Positions 1 to 11,335 of a stretch of DNA of 64,000 nt are shown piece after piece (within the stretch, counting starts at the first letter, position 1; each line of letters starts with the position of its first letter). The notes under the pieces were generated by a model. That model ran no database searches, was not told where the DNA came from, and saw only the letters and a program-made list of their open reading frames with translations. The DNA comes from Labia minor (lineage: Eukaryota; Arthropoda; Insecta; Dermaptera; Spongiphoridae). The stretch lies in NCBI GenBank assembly GCA_963082975.1, contig OY720350.1, positions 9,071,488 through 9,135,487 of the forward strand, given 5' to 3'. A program made the position numbers and the translations under genes.

Positions 1-207
1 GATAGAAGTGAAGAGGTATCTATCGTATTTTTATTAATCCCTCTTTTTAGCCCTTCGAGCAAAATTAAATAGATATTAAGGATTCATTCCATTCCATTTC
101 ATCCCACTTTCGATTTTTTCTTAATTATTTAGGCCTTACAAGCCGTTGTTAGATGTATCAAGCGGATACAATAAATTAAAATAAATAATAATATTTATTA
201 AACAACC

Positions 208-545
208 AAAAATGGAAAAAGAACAATATCGTTCGGTGATTAGATTCTTATTTTTGGAAGGGAAAACGCGCAGCGAAATCAAAGATCGCTTGGATGCTGT
301 GTACGGTGACTCTTCTCCTTCGATGTCGACCGTCAAAAATTGGTACGATATTGTTCTTTTTGTATTTTTCTATAACTGATCGACACGCTCGCTTCCAAAG
401 GCTTTCAAAACAAAACTAGTAAAGGGAATTGACTGAAACTTTGACAGTATGCTAGTAAATGAATGTACTACATGATGGTAAAACTCTTTTGTGATAGCAG
501 CGCCATCGGGCGGTGAGGTTATGTACTTGTTGAATGACCCTCGTA
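208..545. mobile_element. Fold-back mariner remnant
   Basis: This is a decayed mariner (Tc1/mariner superfamily) piece. Its right end on the minus strand reads TACGAGGGTCATTCAAC, a typical mariner terminus. Reading inward from it comes a leader and then the words around the transposase start. The same words occur in the opposite direction at 208-232 (about 23 of 25 bases match 345-369). The element is therefore two 5' halves joined head to head rather than a normal mariner. No second terminus is visible on the left. Confidence 0.75.
212..379 (+). pseudogene. Mariner transposase, N-terminal fragment
   Basis: The 55-codon frame opens MEKEQYRSVIRFLFLEGKTR and continues through a helix-turn-helix ending in STVKNWYD. 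This matches the first DNA-binding domain of mariner transposases, which are usually about 345 residues long. After WYD the frame runs into the inverted copy of its own 5' region and stops. The second helix-turn-helix and the whole DD34D catalytic core are absent, so it cannot be an active transposase. Family assignment rests on the N-terminal motif and the terminus at 545. Confidence 0.8.
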
Positions 546-833
546 AATGTTATTGATATCCAACCAAAAAAAATCTTTTGTTTTATAATTAAGCATTAAC
601 AATTCGCAAATATCTTTTAATATTTTTTCACAAGGAAAATTTAAATTAAATATTACCACCCACTCGCTTTAGATAAACCTCCATACATTTATCTAAAGAA
701 CTTTTTGTATTTCTTCTAAGATAAACAAAAAAATTAAAAAATTAAAAAAAATAAGACATTAAAAATAAATAATTAATTAATATGGAGCGGGAGGGGAAAA
801 AACGTACAATATAATCTAAGAATTCTTACAAAT

Positions 834-1261
834 AATTACTTCAATGTCTAACAAAATATCACCACCAACACCAACGCATCGTAATCATTTGTAAAGTAGC
901 AAAAACAAAGAAGAGATCATAAAAAAGATAATGAATATATCTTCTTCTATTCTGTTTTTTTTATTTATAATAAAAAAATTAAAATATTTTTCGTATTCTT
1001 CGAATGTGTTTAAATTAATCTTTTAATTAAGTTAATGAAAGAGAATAAAGAAAATGTAATTTATTACTTTATTTTTTATTTATTTATTATACACTTTTAT
1101 AAAATTAATTTAATTAATTAAATCAGTTTTATATTATAATATAATAAAATATTAAAAAAATAAATAAATAAATAAAAGAAAAATTGGCTATTGAAAGTCT
1201 TATTGACAATTATTTGTGACTTAACGAAAAATAATTAATAGGCTCTGTTATTTTCATATTT
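834..1261 (+). repeat. Passenger segment, copy 1
   Basis: This AT-rich segment directly precedes family A copy 1. It recurs in inverted orientation at 13681-14081, again next to an A element. Shared landmarks include the words around 840-900 (acttcaatgtctaacaaaat) and the strip just before 1262 (ggctctgttattttcat). No gene is visible in it. It looks like sequence carried along with A. Confidence 0.7.
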
Positions 1262-1858
1262 TTTTTAATATAGAGATAGTATTGCGATCACGAAAATTTT
1301 CGTTGTCGAGATTTTGATGTTTTTATACGTTTTGAAGGTTCCTGAATCATTTTCACTAAGGTTGAGAAAAATGTGTGTGTGTGTAGACAAGATTACGCAA
1401 AAACGTTTTGATCTAGAATCATGAAATTTGGTATACAGGCATTATTCAAAATTCGTAGTTTTCTATCATCTTTTAAGAAATGTAGCTCAACCGGAAGAGG
1501 GTCATTACCTACAACGTTTTGATTTTTTTTTTCCTCTAAAGTGTCCATAAAAATAAAGATATATGTTTGATAGTTTTCACATGATTAAAATTTGTATAAA
1601 ACTGCTATATATAGAATTTCAGCTTGATTGAATCTCTAAAAGTACCGAAATTAATTTTTTAACACTGCAAATCGCGCGCCAACACGTGACGTGGTGACAG
1701 CCATCAACAAAGAGCCAAACATGCTCTGGTTTAATAAATATTATTTATTAATTTTAATTGATAATTTATAATTAATTAAATTTAATTTAAATATAATATA
1801 TGTTATTTAATCCAATTCAAATTTACGAAATAGTAGAGTGGAGACACTCCAGCTTATT
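1262..1858 (+). mobile_element. Family A Helentron-like repeat, copy 1
   Basis: A roughly 0.6 kb non-autonomous element. It has a 5' region with the GAGATAGTATTGCGATCACG words, a palindromic CGAAAATTTTCG-like block, a GT microsatellite and a conserved middle. A TA-rich tract follows, then the 3' end with a TGGAG/CTCCA hairpin and CTTATT. Its 3' subterminal repeat is mutated here (TACGAAATAGT). Other copies are at 13115, 23497, 25634, 42552 and 61844. Confidence 0.7.
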
Positions 1859-2894
1859 TTTATCTAATGAGATGTTACATATAATACTGTACTTCAAATT
1901 GTAGAGGTTGTTTTTCCAAAGAAAATATGAGAATCCCTTCTGAAAAGTTATTAAGTAATTGAATACAATCTTTTGTGTTTCCTATCCATCATTCTTATTA
2001 TAAAATCTATGTTTAAATTATTATATTGAAATTATTAAAAAGTTTTATTGTTTAACACACACACACACACATATTATACTATCTATCTTCATATTACTAT
2101 ATATATTTAAGATTTCTAACTATATATATATACTTAATGTAGATATAACAATTGTATATTTTAAAAGGAGACAAGATAATTATGAATACAATCGGCGAAA
2201 AAGACATTGTCAAAAAAAAAATAATAAATAAATATATAATAAACTAAAAAGTTGGCGGCTGTCGCAAACACCGGGTGTCTCCCTTCTCTCTCTCTCTCTC
2301 TTCTAGTTACCCTTATGGTTCGCCAATTTAACATAAGAGAAAATATTTAATTTAATATCACATGCAACCACAACGTTATATCATCGCTTGCGAGCATTTG
2401 TTGCTCTGCGGTTTCCAAGCGCCAACCTACAGTGCCAAGTATACAAGTATACAAGTACCAGAGATGGAGAGCTTGAAAGCTCAAACATACACTTGTAATT
2501 AATTTTCTTGTTTCAACTTGGATACCATTTTAATTATTTTTTTTTTACCATCGCTCTCTTCCTTCATCTTTTATTCCCTCTCATTCTCTCCCAAAGTCGT
2601 TTACTTACTTTCTTAGTTTGGTGACATCTTAATTTTCATCTAGATTGTGTCTTTTTAGGTTTTGAAATTAACTGAACGTGTCGGCTATTTCTAACTTTCT
2701 TAAGTTGACAAATAAATTTACAAAATTGTTTGGGAATAATTATAAGATGAGATTTTTTTTAAATTATTTCAATTCAATTAAATAAATTCTAGTAGATAAC
2801 ACACACATATATAATATATATTATATTTTGATTATTAATTTTTAAATTTTTTAATAAATTTGAAAATTATTTTCATTTATGTGAACATACGACA
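1859..2894. other. AT-rich spacer with a small mixed-composition island
   Basis: Mostly AT-rich, with a CA microsatellite near 2057-2071 and a CT tract near 2284-2302. A stretch at about 2250-2480 has balanced composition and resembles the putative regulatory islands elsewhere. No open frame or known repeat was recognised. Confidence 0.4.
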
Positions 2895-3170
2895 CCACAG
2901 GGTGAGAGGTTAGCGAAGCTGCCTTACATTGTCGTGGTCCCGAGTTCAAGTCCCGGGCCTGGCAAGGGAATTTCACTAACTGTGGTCTATGGGACTGAGT
3001 TAACCGGCTTCCGGGATCAAAATTGGAAAACCTACTTGATAACGCCTCCGATCAAGAAAATCAAGGTAAAGGTTGAGAGGACCCGTTCTACTGATCATAG
3101 GGCACCTCATTGATATAACCGACTTGATATGCGTTGTCCTTACGTAGGACGTACAAAGTCAGTTTTTTTA
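2895..3170 (+). mobile_element. tRNA-derived SINE, family 1, copy 1
   Basis: The head resembles a tRNA, with the RNA polymerase III B-box word GAGTTCAAGTCCCGGG near 2942. A tRNA-unrelated body follows (ggcaagggaatttc, then ctactgatcatag). The end has a conserved CGTAGGACGTACAAAG block and a T run. Copies at 10605 and 44755 share the same body. It was spread by a LINE partner in trans and does not code for protein. Confidence 0.75.
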
Positions 3171-4399
3171 TGTGAATATTAGATGTATAAATATATATAT
3201 GAACTTTGTGGTTATAATAAATTTGTTTAATTAATTTTTTAATTTTTAAAAAGAATGATTAAAGTGATTGAATTTTAAAAATATCCTTTAACAAAATAAA
3301 TAAATTAACAAAAAAAGTACCAACCTCCAATTAACGTTGGTTAATAAATACATAAGAATAGGTTTGTTTGAATAATTAAAGACTAATAATCGAATTTGTA
3401 AACATTTTATGTGAAATGAAAAAGGATCTGATCAGATAATTCTATTATTTATTAAAATTAAATAAAATTAAATAAAATTTAGCTTATCAATATCTCGATA
3501 AGGATAAATTTAAAATTAATTAAAAATTTGAAAATTATTAAAAAATTAAATTAATAAAAATATTGAAGAATTTTAATCAATGTTAAAATCAAATAGATAA
3601 ATTTATTAACATAGAAATTAATGATTTTGCTAAAAATTTAAAAATTACATTCTTTATAATGAATAACTTAATCATAACTTTAAGAAATGAATAATTATTA
3701 TTTTAAGATAGTTCTAAATTAAATTGTATTTATTACCATGATTTTTTTTTAATGTTTTGTTTTATCTGAATTATATGAATTATTCTTAACCAATGTTTAT
3801 TAAAATAACATAATTTTCTTCAAGTTGATTGAATATTATTCTTAACATTTCTTCTACTTTTTCGTTTAGGAAAAGCATTCACTGAAATTTAAGTTTTTAA
3901 GTTTTTTTTTTCAATATCTGGTTAAATGCGAACAAAATTGCCTTCACTTGTGATCCGTTTTCATTAAATAGAGCGAGATAGAGAAAAAGAGTAGCGAAAA
4001 ATCAAATGTCAAATTAAAATATTCTTCAACTAGAGATTTTCGTTTGAATTTAATTAAAGCTTATGTTGTTGTTAGAAGTGTTTCGTTATTTTCATTCTTT
4101 CGTTTCCATTCTTCCCTCCTCTCCCATGAAACATTTCTCTGTGTTTGAAGATCAATATACATACTATATATTTGACATCTAGGGATTGCAAATTAAATTT
4201 GCCTTATAGGAAAACAAAAACAAAAATAATTCATTTAGTTGAATTCTTGTGTATTTTTACACAGCAGAAAAATTTCTTATCAATATTTATTTTTTATATA
4301 GAAATTTTTGAAATGAAATAATTATATCTAATTAATACCTACAGCAAATATTATAATAATAAATAATTATCACTTAATTTGATTATGTATATATATAAT
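3171..4399. other. AT-rich spacer
   Basis: Low-complexity AT-rich sequence. A somewhat more balanced patch lies near 3930-4150. No reading frame, repeat family or RNA gene could be supported. Confidence 0.5.
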
Positions 4400-4582
4400 A
4401 GGAGGCAGCTATCCGAGAGTGTAGCGTTGCAATTTTCTACACAATAAGTCGGCGTTCGATTCCAACTAAGAACAAATTTTTCAACTAAGAAAAATAATCA
4501 TGGCTGGGCAGCTTCTAAGGCTATCCTAGTCATGATGATAGCCAAACTCCTAAAGGGAGACGGCACCTTAAGAAGAAGAATA
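4400..4582 (+). mobile_element. tRNA-derived SINE, family 2
   Basis: A different SINE from family 1. A B-box-like word GTTCGATTCC lies at 4454-4463, downstream of an A-box-like stretch near 4405-4430. The body contains ggctatcctagtcatgatg and cctaaagggagacggcacc and ends in an AAG-rich simple repeat, as many arthropod SINEs do. Only one copy is seen here. Confidence 0.55.
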
Positions 4583-4900
4583 TATATAATATGACTTAAC
4601 ATGAATAGAGTATATTAATAAAATAAAAGAAGATCTTAAAAAGGATTTTTATTTAAACAATTTAGAAATACACGAAAAAACATCCTTCTGTTTTTTTTTT
4701 CTATTTTAACTATTTTAAATTTATTTATTTTGACTTTAATTTGTTCATCTGTGTATATTATAGAAGTATCTTATCTTTATTTAAATCTGGTACTTATATT
4801 TATATAAGTATATAAATGTGTCACACAAATTGTCAGTTTATAAACTACTACTAGCGCTATTGTACTTGCATCGAAGCGATTTATTCAAGTGAACAGACAG

Positions 4901-4924
4901 ATATATATATATATATATATATAT
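4901..4924. repeat. TA microsatellite
   Basis: An uninterrupted run of TA dinucleotides. Similar runs occur throughout the window. Confidence 0.8.
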
Positions 4925-5005
4925 AGTAGATAGTAATTGAAATAAGTCTTTTAAAAATTCATCTTATGGAGAAAATTCTGATTAAATATGTAACTACGAT
5001 ATATA

Positions 5006-5439
5006 CAGGGTGATTATAAAAGGACTTTACAACTTTGAAAGCACATAGATATTTATTGAAATTACTTACAGAATTGAGAAAGGTGTCATTTTATTACAAA
5101 AGACTTTAGTTCGATGTGACTGCCCTTGATAATGCGACATACATATCACCGAAAATCGATTTCTTGCCACACTCGTTTCAGCAATTCTACAATTTTGAGT
5201 GTTTTAACATGAAAAGTTGACTAATCACTAAAAATGATTTTCTTAAGGAATGTCTCGTCTGCCTCTATCGACACAGAATTCACTACGAGCTACCTTTTCT
5301 AAGTCACTAATTTGTTCCAGTCACTTCGAACCAAAATTACGTGTTTTGTAATAAAATGACACCTTTCTCAATTCTGTAAGTAATTTCAATAAATATCTAT
5401 GTGCTTTCAAAGTTGTAAAGTCCTTTTATAATCACCCTA
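5006..5439. mobile_element. Young ITm-type MITE with 97-bp inverted repeats
   Basis: The two ends are inverted repeats of about 97 bp that match essentially base for base apart from the outermost bases. They start CAGGGTGATTATAAAAGGAC and are flanked by TA, the target duplication of the IS630-Tc1-mariner superfamily. The core holds scraps of a transposase on the minus strand. The terminus resembles that of the transposase-bearing element at 56798 (CAGGGTTATCATAAAAGAA), so that family probably moved it. The near-identity of the arms suggests recent activity or gene conversion. Confidence 0.9.
5104..5262 (-). pseudogene. Transposase scraps inside the MITE
   Basis: The minus strand reads ETFLKKIIFSD near 5262-5220, which resembles the strip around the first catalytic aspartate of ITm transposases. 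A second stretch at about 5190-5107 reads LKRVWQEIDF and ends KGSHIEL. The latter matches the C-terminus of the frame at 56930-57217 (NVWREVDY, ending KGAHIEL). Everything between the two strips has been lost. The MITE is therefore an internally deleted derivative of a coding element. Confidence 0.7.
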
Positions 5440-6040
5440 TATATATGACTGGTATGAAATTGCAGAAACATTTTTTTCTTGATAACATAAAAACTAATAT
5501 TATACCCGTATTTCTTTTATAATTTTCATTCTCAAATATAGCCTAGTATTAATGTAAATTAAAATCAATTACCTTCCCCATACAAAATTAAATTCCAAGA
5601 ATTAAGCAAGCATTCAATTTCTAATTTAGATTCTAATATGTAACGTTTGAATTTGACACCTTTTATTCTATATCAACATTATGTTATTTATTTACTTATT
5701 AGTAATTTACATTTAAATTAAAATAATTAATTATTCGCTTTTTATTTATTTATCTAAAAAAAAAATATGTTAATGTTTATTTATTTAATTTTAATTATTT
5801 TTATATTGTTTATTTACTTTTTATTATTAATATCCACTTTAGATAAACTTTTGATAATACTTTTTATTTTCTTTTATATGTATTATAAAATATAAATTGA
5901 AATTCAATTATATATTCCGTTAGAATATTTTCTTCATCTTCTATTTCCGATATCTCAACGTGGTATTCGATTTCTTTCCTTACAAATCTTCTTTTTCTTT
6001 TTTTTTTTTTTTTTAATTTCCTCTCTGGGGGAATCTAAAG
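5440..6040. other. AT-rich spacer
   Basis: AT-rich, with T-rich runs near 5994-6015. No gene, repeat family or RNA could be supported. Confidence 0.5.
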
Positions 6041-6476
6041 GCATTTAAAATATATCTCTATAAGTACATGTATATAAAAACGATAATGATGATGATATCT
6101 TTAAAGGTGTAAACCCGGAACGAATAGACGTGTGCATGGAGTGAGATCAACGTGCAGGGAGGTCCACAGAGGTCGATGAATTTCTTCAATAGTGGAACAC
6201 AAAAAGAATGAAAAGAGAAGAAAAAAAAAAAAAAAATTTCCAAACGAATATCGAATGGATTCGCAACGGACCACTAGAAAAGATGGCCAAATTAATTTCA
6301 CCCCATTAATTGATAATAAAAGATCAATATTCTTGGAAAAGTGAGTTGAGCACATTCTAACCAGCACAATGGGATATTTTCAAACTCATTAGGCAAATGG
6401 AATGACGGGGGGTAACGGGTGAAGAAAAAAAGACGGACAATCGCTGGAACGATAGAACATTCGCTCCCCAGTTTCC

Positions 6477-6478
<2 letters not shown>
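6040..6478. promoter_or_regulatory. Putative conserved non-coding island
   Basis: Balanced composition in AT-rich surroundings. It has no repeat relatives in the window and only short frames with biased composition. It holds clustered homeodomain-core words (AAATTAATTTCACCCCATTAAT near 6289) next to a GATGGCC word that is a possible Pho/YY1 site. This is inferred to be an enhancer-like element. Conservation in relatives is untested. Confidence 0.25.

Positions 6479-6520
<42 letters not shown>
6479..6520. repeat. TA microsatellite
   Basis: A run of about 20 TA units at the edge of the preceding island. Confidence 0.85.
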
Positions 6521-6522
<2 letters not shown>

Positions 6523-6650
6523 AATTTGTAGAGGAAATGTTCAAATCTAAAAGCAAATATTTTCCAAAAGTTTATGCCAAGACAAGAAAGAGAGAAAAGT
6601 AAGAGAACTTGTTGTCTTTGTCATACCACTTTAGCATGTACAAAGTATAA

Positions 6651-6654
<4 letters not shown>

Positions 6655-6701
<47 letters not shown>
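6655..6701. repeat. TA microsatellite
   Basis: A second long TA run, about 135 bp after the previous one. Confidence 0.85.
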
Positions 6702-6703
<2 letters not shown>

Positions 6704-8055
6704 TATTTATTTTATGTTTATGTGTGAGAATGTCTGTGTATATTTATAACTAAAAAGTACAATTTCGTTGATTATAAATTATTCAAAGTTGTAATGAAAG
6801 AACTCGTCTTTTCCCCTCCGTAAATTGGTATATGTAGGTATATAATGTAAATGAGTGTGGGTGTTTAATTTACATTGGACATATTTTTCATTATAAAGTA
6901 AAGCAATCGAAATAAATTTAAATTCATAGAATAAGTTTTTAATATTTGAAAATTTACAGTTTGTATATTCAAATAGAAATGTATAAATAGTAAATATAAG
7001 TATATTTGGCATTTATTTATTTTAACATTGAAAAAGATTTTATTTAATTTTCTCTCTCTCTCTGGTTTCATGGAATAGAATATTGTAAAAATTCAAATGA
7101 ATATTGGTAATTTAATAATAATACAATATAATCTAGATAAATCAAATAAAAACTAAAAGTGCCCAACGTTTTTAGTTGAATATGAAGCAATTCATCCATA
7201 AACTTTGTCAGGCTCATAGAAAAATTATTTTATTCTTTTTAGTCCATTGGAAAAACGTTATTTTATAAAAAAAAAAATTATATTTATATTATTTTATTCT
7301 TTTTAGTGCAATTTTCATTTGATAAATTTATTTGATATAACAAGAGAAATAGAAAAGATGAAGTTATACGAAAATTTACACAAATGGAATAAAACAACAA
7401 AATATATTAATCTTCTAAAATTGATTCTATGCATTTATGTTAAGTAAATGTTATTATTGAATAATATTTATTATATTATATTTATAAATAAATAATTTTT
7501 ATTAATATAAGATTTTATAAATGTATATAGGATATTGTAGTCATATTGTCTTCATAAAAAAGGTTATTCTATTGTTTTTTTCCCTCGGGGACATATATAA
7601 AAAAAAGGATCTTCATTGGCACTAAACCTGATTAATAAGAATTCATCATTAATTTTAATGCTATCTTAATTACATTCAAAATGAAAATCTATCCTGAAAT
7701 CAATATTTATGCTTCAGAATCAGTAGAAAAAAAATTAATCGGATCAATAAAAAAGGAGTTAGTTACGCCAAGTGAATTTGAGAAAAACGTTATAAAAATA
7801 CAATATATTATAATATTATCTTTTATGGAAATTAAATATGTATTTAAGAATTACACATATTTATAAATATGAAATTTATTTCTCCTCACTAAATATGTAA
7901 TATTTAAATCAAACAAATATATAAATTATAGAATTTATTATTTTTAATATTATCTATTAGTAATAGAATTTTGTTTTTTTTTTAAAAAAAAAAAAGAAAA
8001 AATAACAAATCCTGTTCACATTGTTTTAAACAAAACCTATTTCAATCCTTTCTAA

Positions 8056-8093
<38 letters not shown>

Positions 8094-9064
8094 ATATATG
8101 AAAGATAACTATGAGTAGCTCTATTATGTTAGTAATCTCCTTTTATTTTCATTGATGGTTTTGAAAGGAATCATATCTAGTATGTGTTTTTTGTGTTGAA
8201 CGACAGTTGAGGGAGGCTTTCAATGAATCGTTTTCAAATAAAAGATTATATAAGCTTAGCAGCGATATGCAAATTATTAATCAATACAAACAATTAGGGA
8301 TTATAAATCAATGGTCAATTAATAACATGGCTTAGTAGGGAGAGAAAAGATGTATAGGATTGCGGTTATATCAGTGAGTGGTTGCATGAACAATAAAAAA
8401 AAGGCGAATTAATTGAATAGGATAAGTGATCATTTATATATATATATATATTATAATATTATAATTTTTTATTTTTTTTTATCCTTAAAAATATTAATTA
8501 TCCAAATTTTATTTTGATCTAAAATTTAAAAATAAATAAATAAATGATCATATTTCAACTTTTTTTATTTTTTTTTCAATTCTTTGGATATTAATTCATG
8601 ATGTTACGTATCTTTCTTTTAATCTATATAAATTTCAATATATTATTATATAAGTATAAATTGTAACTTTCTATTGTATTATATTATTGACGAATCACAT
8701 GTTATTAAAAGTGTTGTTTTAAACTTAAATATCGATTTAGATAAATTTTTTTACCTAATCAAAGAAATCAATCCACAGGTATCCAAATCAGAACATTAAT
8801 GGTGGCTTTTTAATGAGTAAACAAACAAACATATAATATGTATATTCATCAATATTGAAGTAAATAAATTTTGCTCTTTTAAAATATGTTACGGCCTCAA
8901 ATTTTAAACTACATATTTAATTTAATTGTTGTAATCAATGAAACAAGTATATTTTTGATTTCTAATAAAAATATTTAATTTTGGAAAAACAAATTATAAA
9001 GTACTTGTTATAATAAATAAAATAAAAAAAAATCTTGCAAAAATAATGCTGCTCTACTGAAAAT
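6702..9064. other. Long AT-rich spacer
   Basis: More than 2 kb of AT-rich sequence with TA runs near 8059-8098 and 8437-8450. A 61-codon frame at 7681-7866 (+) has a composition expected by chance and no recognisable domain. A slightly more balanced patch lies near 8150-8400. Nothing else could be supported. Confidence 0.5.
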
Positions 9065-9065
9065 A

Positions 9066-9518
9066 CGATGGTGAGATGAAAAGTTTCCGGCCTGACCAGG
9101 AAAAACGATTTAAATTTTTAAATTTTTTAAATTTTTTTTTTTGCTTTATTTTTCAACATAATCTCCATCAACACTGACACAACGGTGTTCTAATTAATTT
9201 AATTTAATTTAATTTAATTTAAGTCTCATCAACATTTATGAATCGACGCAAAAATTCGTTTGAATTACGCCTACAGCGCCAAATTGTCCGTAGAAATGGT
9301 TTTTCGAAGCAGTTTTTGGTCTAACGTTAGCAAACGCGGCACCCACGTTGCACACAGCTTTCCATATTCAAATGGTTGTGCAAAATATTTCGCACACGTT
9401 CAGCTGACATCGTACTCATCGTCTCAGCTATCTTGAATGTTGAAAAATAAAGCAAAAAAAAAAAATTTTAAAACATCGTTTTTCTTGGTGAGGCCGGAAA
9501 CTTTTCACCCCACCCTCG
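9066..9518 (-). mobile_element. Mariner-derived MITE, family C, copy 1
   Basis: About 450 bp bounded by inverted repeats reading CGAGGGTGGGGTGAAAAG then TTTCCGGCCTGACC, with TA at the outer edge on both sides. The interior is a deleted mariner transposase gene on the minus strand. A second copy in the opposite orientation is at 54789-55260. Confidence 0.85.
9145..9411 (-). pseudogene. Mariner transposase remnant in MITE C copy 1
   Basis: On the minus strand a frame reads MSAERVRNILHNHLNMES and then shifts frame into WVPRLLTLDQKLLRKTIS. This corresponds to the end of the second DNA-binding domain and the linker of mariner transposases. The sequence degrades near the FLRRFI..DET block that would hold the first catalytic aspartate. 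It then joins a strip near 9190-9145 resembling the C-terminus (CISVDGDYVEK in the better copy). Most of the catalytic domain is missing. Confidence 0.75.
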
Positions 9519-9925
9519 TATGTATATTATGAATATTATTATTAAATATATATTCCATTATTTTATTATATAGAATAATGTTATATTTATAAATTATTAA
9601 AATATGAAGTAAAAATATTTATTATGAATTCCAATTACATAATTGAATGTAAAGTTATGATGTGAGTGTATGGGAGAGAGAGAGAGACAGAGAGTATTGT
9701 CCTTTTTACCTTGATTTTAAATATATTAGAAACAATATATAAAAATTGGATAAATTCACGTAATCACTTCTGAAGAGGGAAGAAGAGAGAAATAAACAAT
9801 TATTTTTTTACTGAAAAATATGAAGATTTATTTATATATTCAAGACTTATAATTGAATTATTTCCCCCTCCCCCCCGCCTTCCCCTTTAAGTAAATTTTT
9901 ATTGATTTTATCTCGATATCATTAA
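9519..9925. other. AT-rich spacer
   Basis: AT-rich, with a GA tract near 9672-9694 and a C run near 9866. No feature was recognised. Confidence 0.5.
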
Positions 9926-10270
9926 TGATCGTATTAAAGGCGTAGTCTCGATTGCAAGGCTGACAGTCACCTTTTCGAATTGTAATTGAGTTGCTGCTGA
10001 AAAGGTGTGAGGGCGACTATAAAAATCCATTAATAAAACTTCCCTCATAGGGCCGGGCCCAATGACTAATTACATTGACAACAACCCTTAAAAAGACTCC
10101 AACTGAGGGCGGATTACTGAGTTTTTCCCTCTCCACACTCCACCTCTTTCTTTTTTCTTAGTGTTCGTCACGTCATTCATGGAAATCTCATTCTTCACGC
10201 CGTCGGTTTTGTTTAGAACACTCCTCCTCTTTGTCTATTCTGTCTGGCATCAGCAAAGAGAGATTCTATG
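9926..10270. promoter_or_regulatory. Putative conserved non-coding island
   Basis: Balanced-composition block with no coding frame. It contains an inverted pair CACCTTTTC (9968-9976) and GAAAAGGTG (9999-10007). CACCT is the core bound by ZEB/Zfh1-type zinc fingers. Homeodomain-like TGACTAATTACATTGACA follows near 10062. A regulatory role is inferred from composition and motifs only. Confidence 0.3.
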
Positions 10271-10604
10271 ATGGATCGGAAATGCAAATGAAACTGTAGT
10301 GTAATCAACTTAGTACTTCAATTTATTAAAAGATATTAAAGTGAACACAACAGGCAGATGAATTCAATTTGATAGAAAGACAAAAAAAAAAATCAAAACA
10401 AAAAAATTATAATCAATAATATTGTAAAAATATTTCTTATAGGAAGAGATTATCTAATATATTCGGCTTTTTTTTAAGTGAATTAACCAAATTTATTTTT
10501 TAAAACTTTAATTTTAACTAAATCTTATTTATTTATTAATTTTTTTTTTCAATTCCTACTATTCGATAATACTTCCTTTATATATATAAATATATATGCA
10601 TATT
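10271..10604. other. AT-rich spacer
   Basis: AT-rich, with A and T homopolymer runs. Nothing was recognised. Confidence 0.5.
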
Positions 10605-10890
10605 TAAGGGCGCCATTGGGTGTGTGGGTATCTGCCTCACATTCACATGGTCCCGGGTTCAAGCCCCGGGCCTGGCAAGGGAATTTCCCTAGCTGGGGTC
10701 TATGGGACGGAGTCAACCCAACCTCCGGGAACAACATTGAGGAAAAGCTACATGATAGCGCCTCCGATCAAGAAAACCAAGGTAAAGGTTGAGAGGATCC
10801 GTTCTACTGATCATACGACACATCATTGATATAACCGGCTTGATAGGCGTTGCCCTTGCGTAGGACGTACAAAGGCAGAGGTTTTTTTTA
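10605..10890 (+). mobile_element. tRNA-derived SINE, family 1, copy 2
   Basis: The best-preserved copy. It has a tRNA-like head with A-box-like GTGTGTGGGTATCTGCC near 10620 and B-box GGGTTCAAGCCCCGGG near 10654. The conserved body follows, then CGTAGGACGTACAAAGGCAG and a T run. Similarity to the copy at 2895 runs over the whole length. Short frames on both strands here are incidental. Confidence 0.8.
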
Positions 10891-11270
10891 TCTAATATAA
10901 GTAATTGAATACAAATTTTTAGATTTTGATTTTGATTTTTAAAAAATTAAATAAATAAGTACCTGGTTCGTCGCTTTGTACTTTAAAAAAATCATTTCTT
11001 ATGAACTATGAATATTTAAGATTAAGATTATTATTAAAAATAATTAAACGACAAAATATATTAAACAATTTCAAATAATTTAAAAGAACATAATTTTAAA
11101 ATAAAATACGTGTTAATGTACTGAAAGACAGAAAAGTATGTCATGTGGATATAACATAATATATTTCGTAATTGGATTACAAAATATTATTAAAATAAAT
11201 ATTATTAATTTTATGTTATTTATAATATTTTGTATTTAAGGAAGGTCTGACCGGCGTTGCCCGGTGCCAT
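10891..11270. other. AT-rich spacer
   Basis: AT-rich. Nothing was recognised apart from a short patch at 11242-11270 (ctgaccggcgttgcccgg) that looks like the edge of another repeat. Confidence 0.45.
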
Positions 11271-11283
11271 TTTTTGATTATTA

Positions 11284-11333
11284 AAATTCCTATTTTAAAT
11301 TAAGAAAAAACTAACGAAGATTATTTTTCCCGA
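11284..11333 (-). repeat. Family B fragment
   Basis: The words taaattaagaaaaaactaac and gattatttttcccgagg match the middle of family B on the minus strand (compare 41276-41315). It abuts the LINE fragment directly. Confidence 0.5.
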
Positions 11334-11335
11334 GG

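Noticed and set aside
6058-6367. Phenylalanine-rich minus-strand frames
   Set aside because: They arise from an A run read in reverse. No start context or domain.
10605-10680. Possible functional tRNA gene
   Set aside because: A and B boxes are present but no full cloverleaf, and the sequence continues into the SINE body shared with 2895 and 44755.
10549-10829. Frames on both strands at 10.6 kb
   Set aside because: They fall within a tRNA-derived SINE, which does not code.
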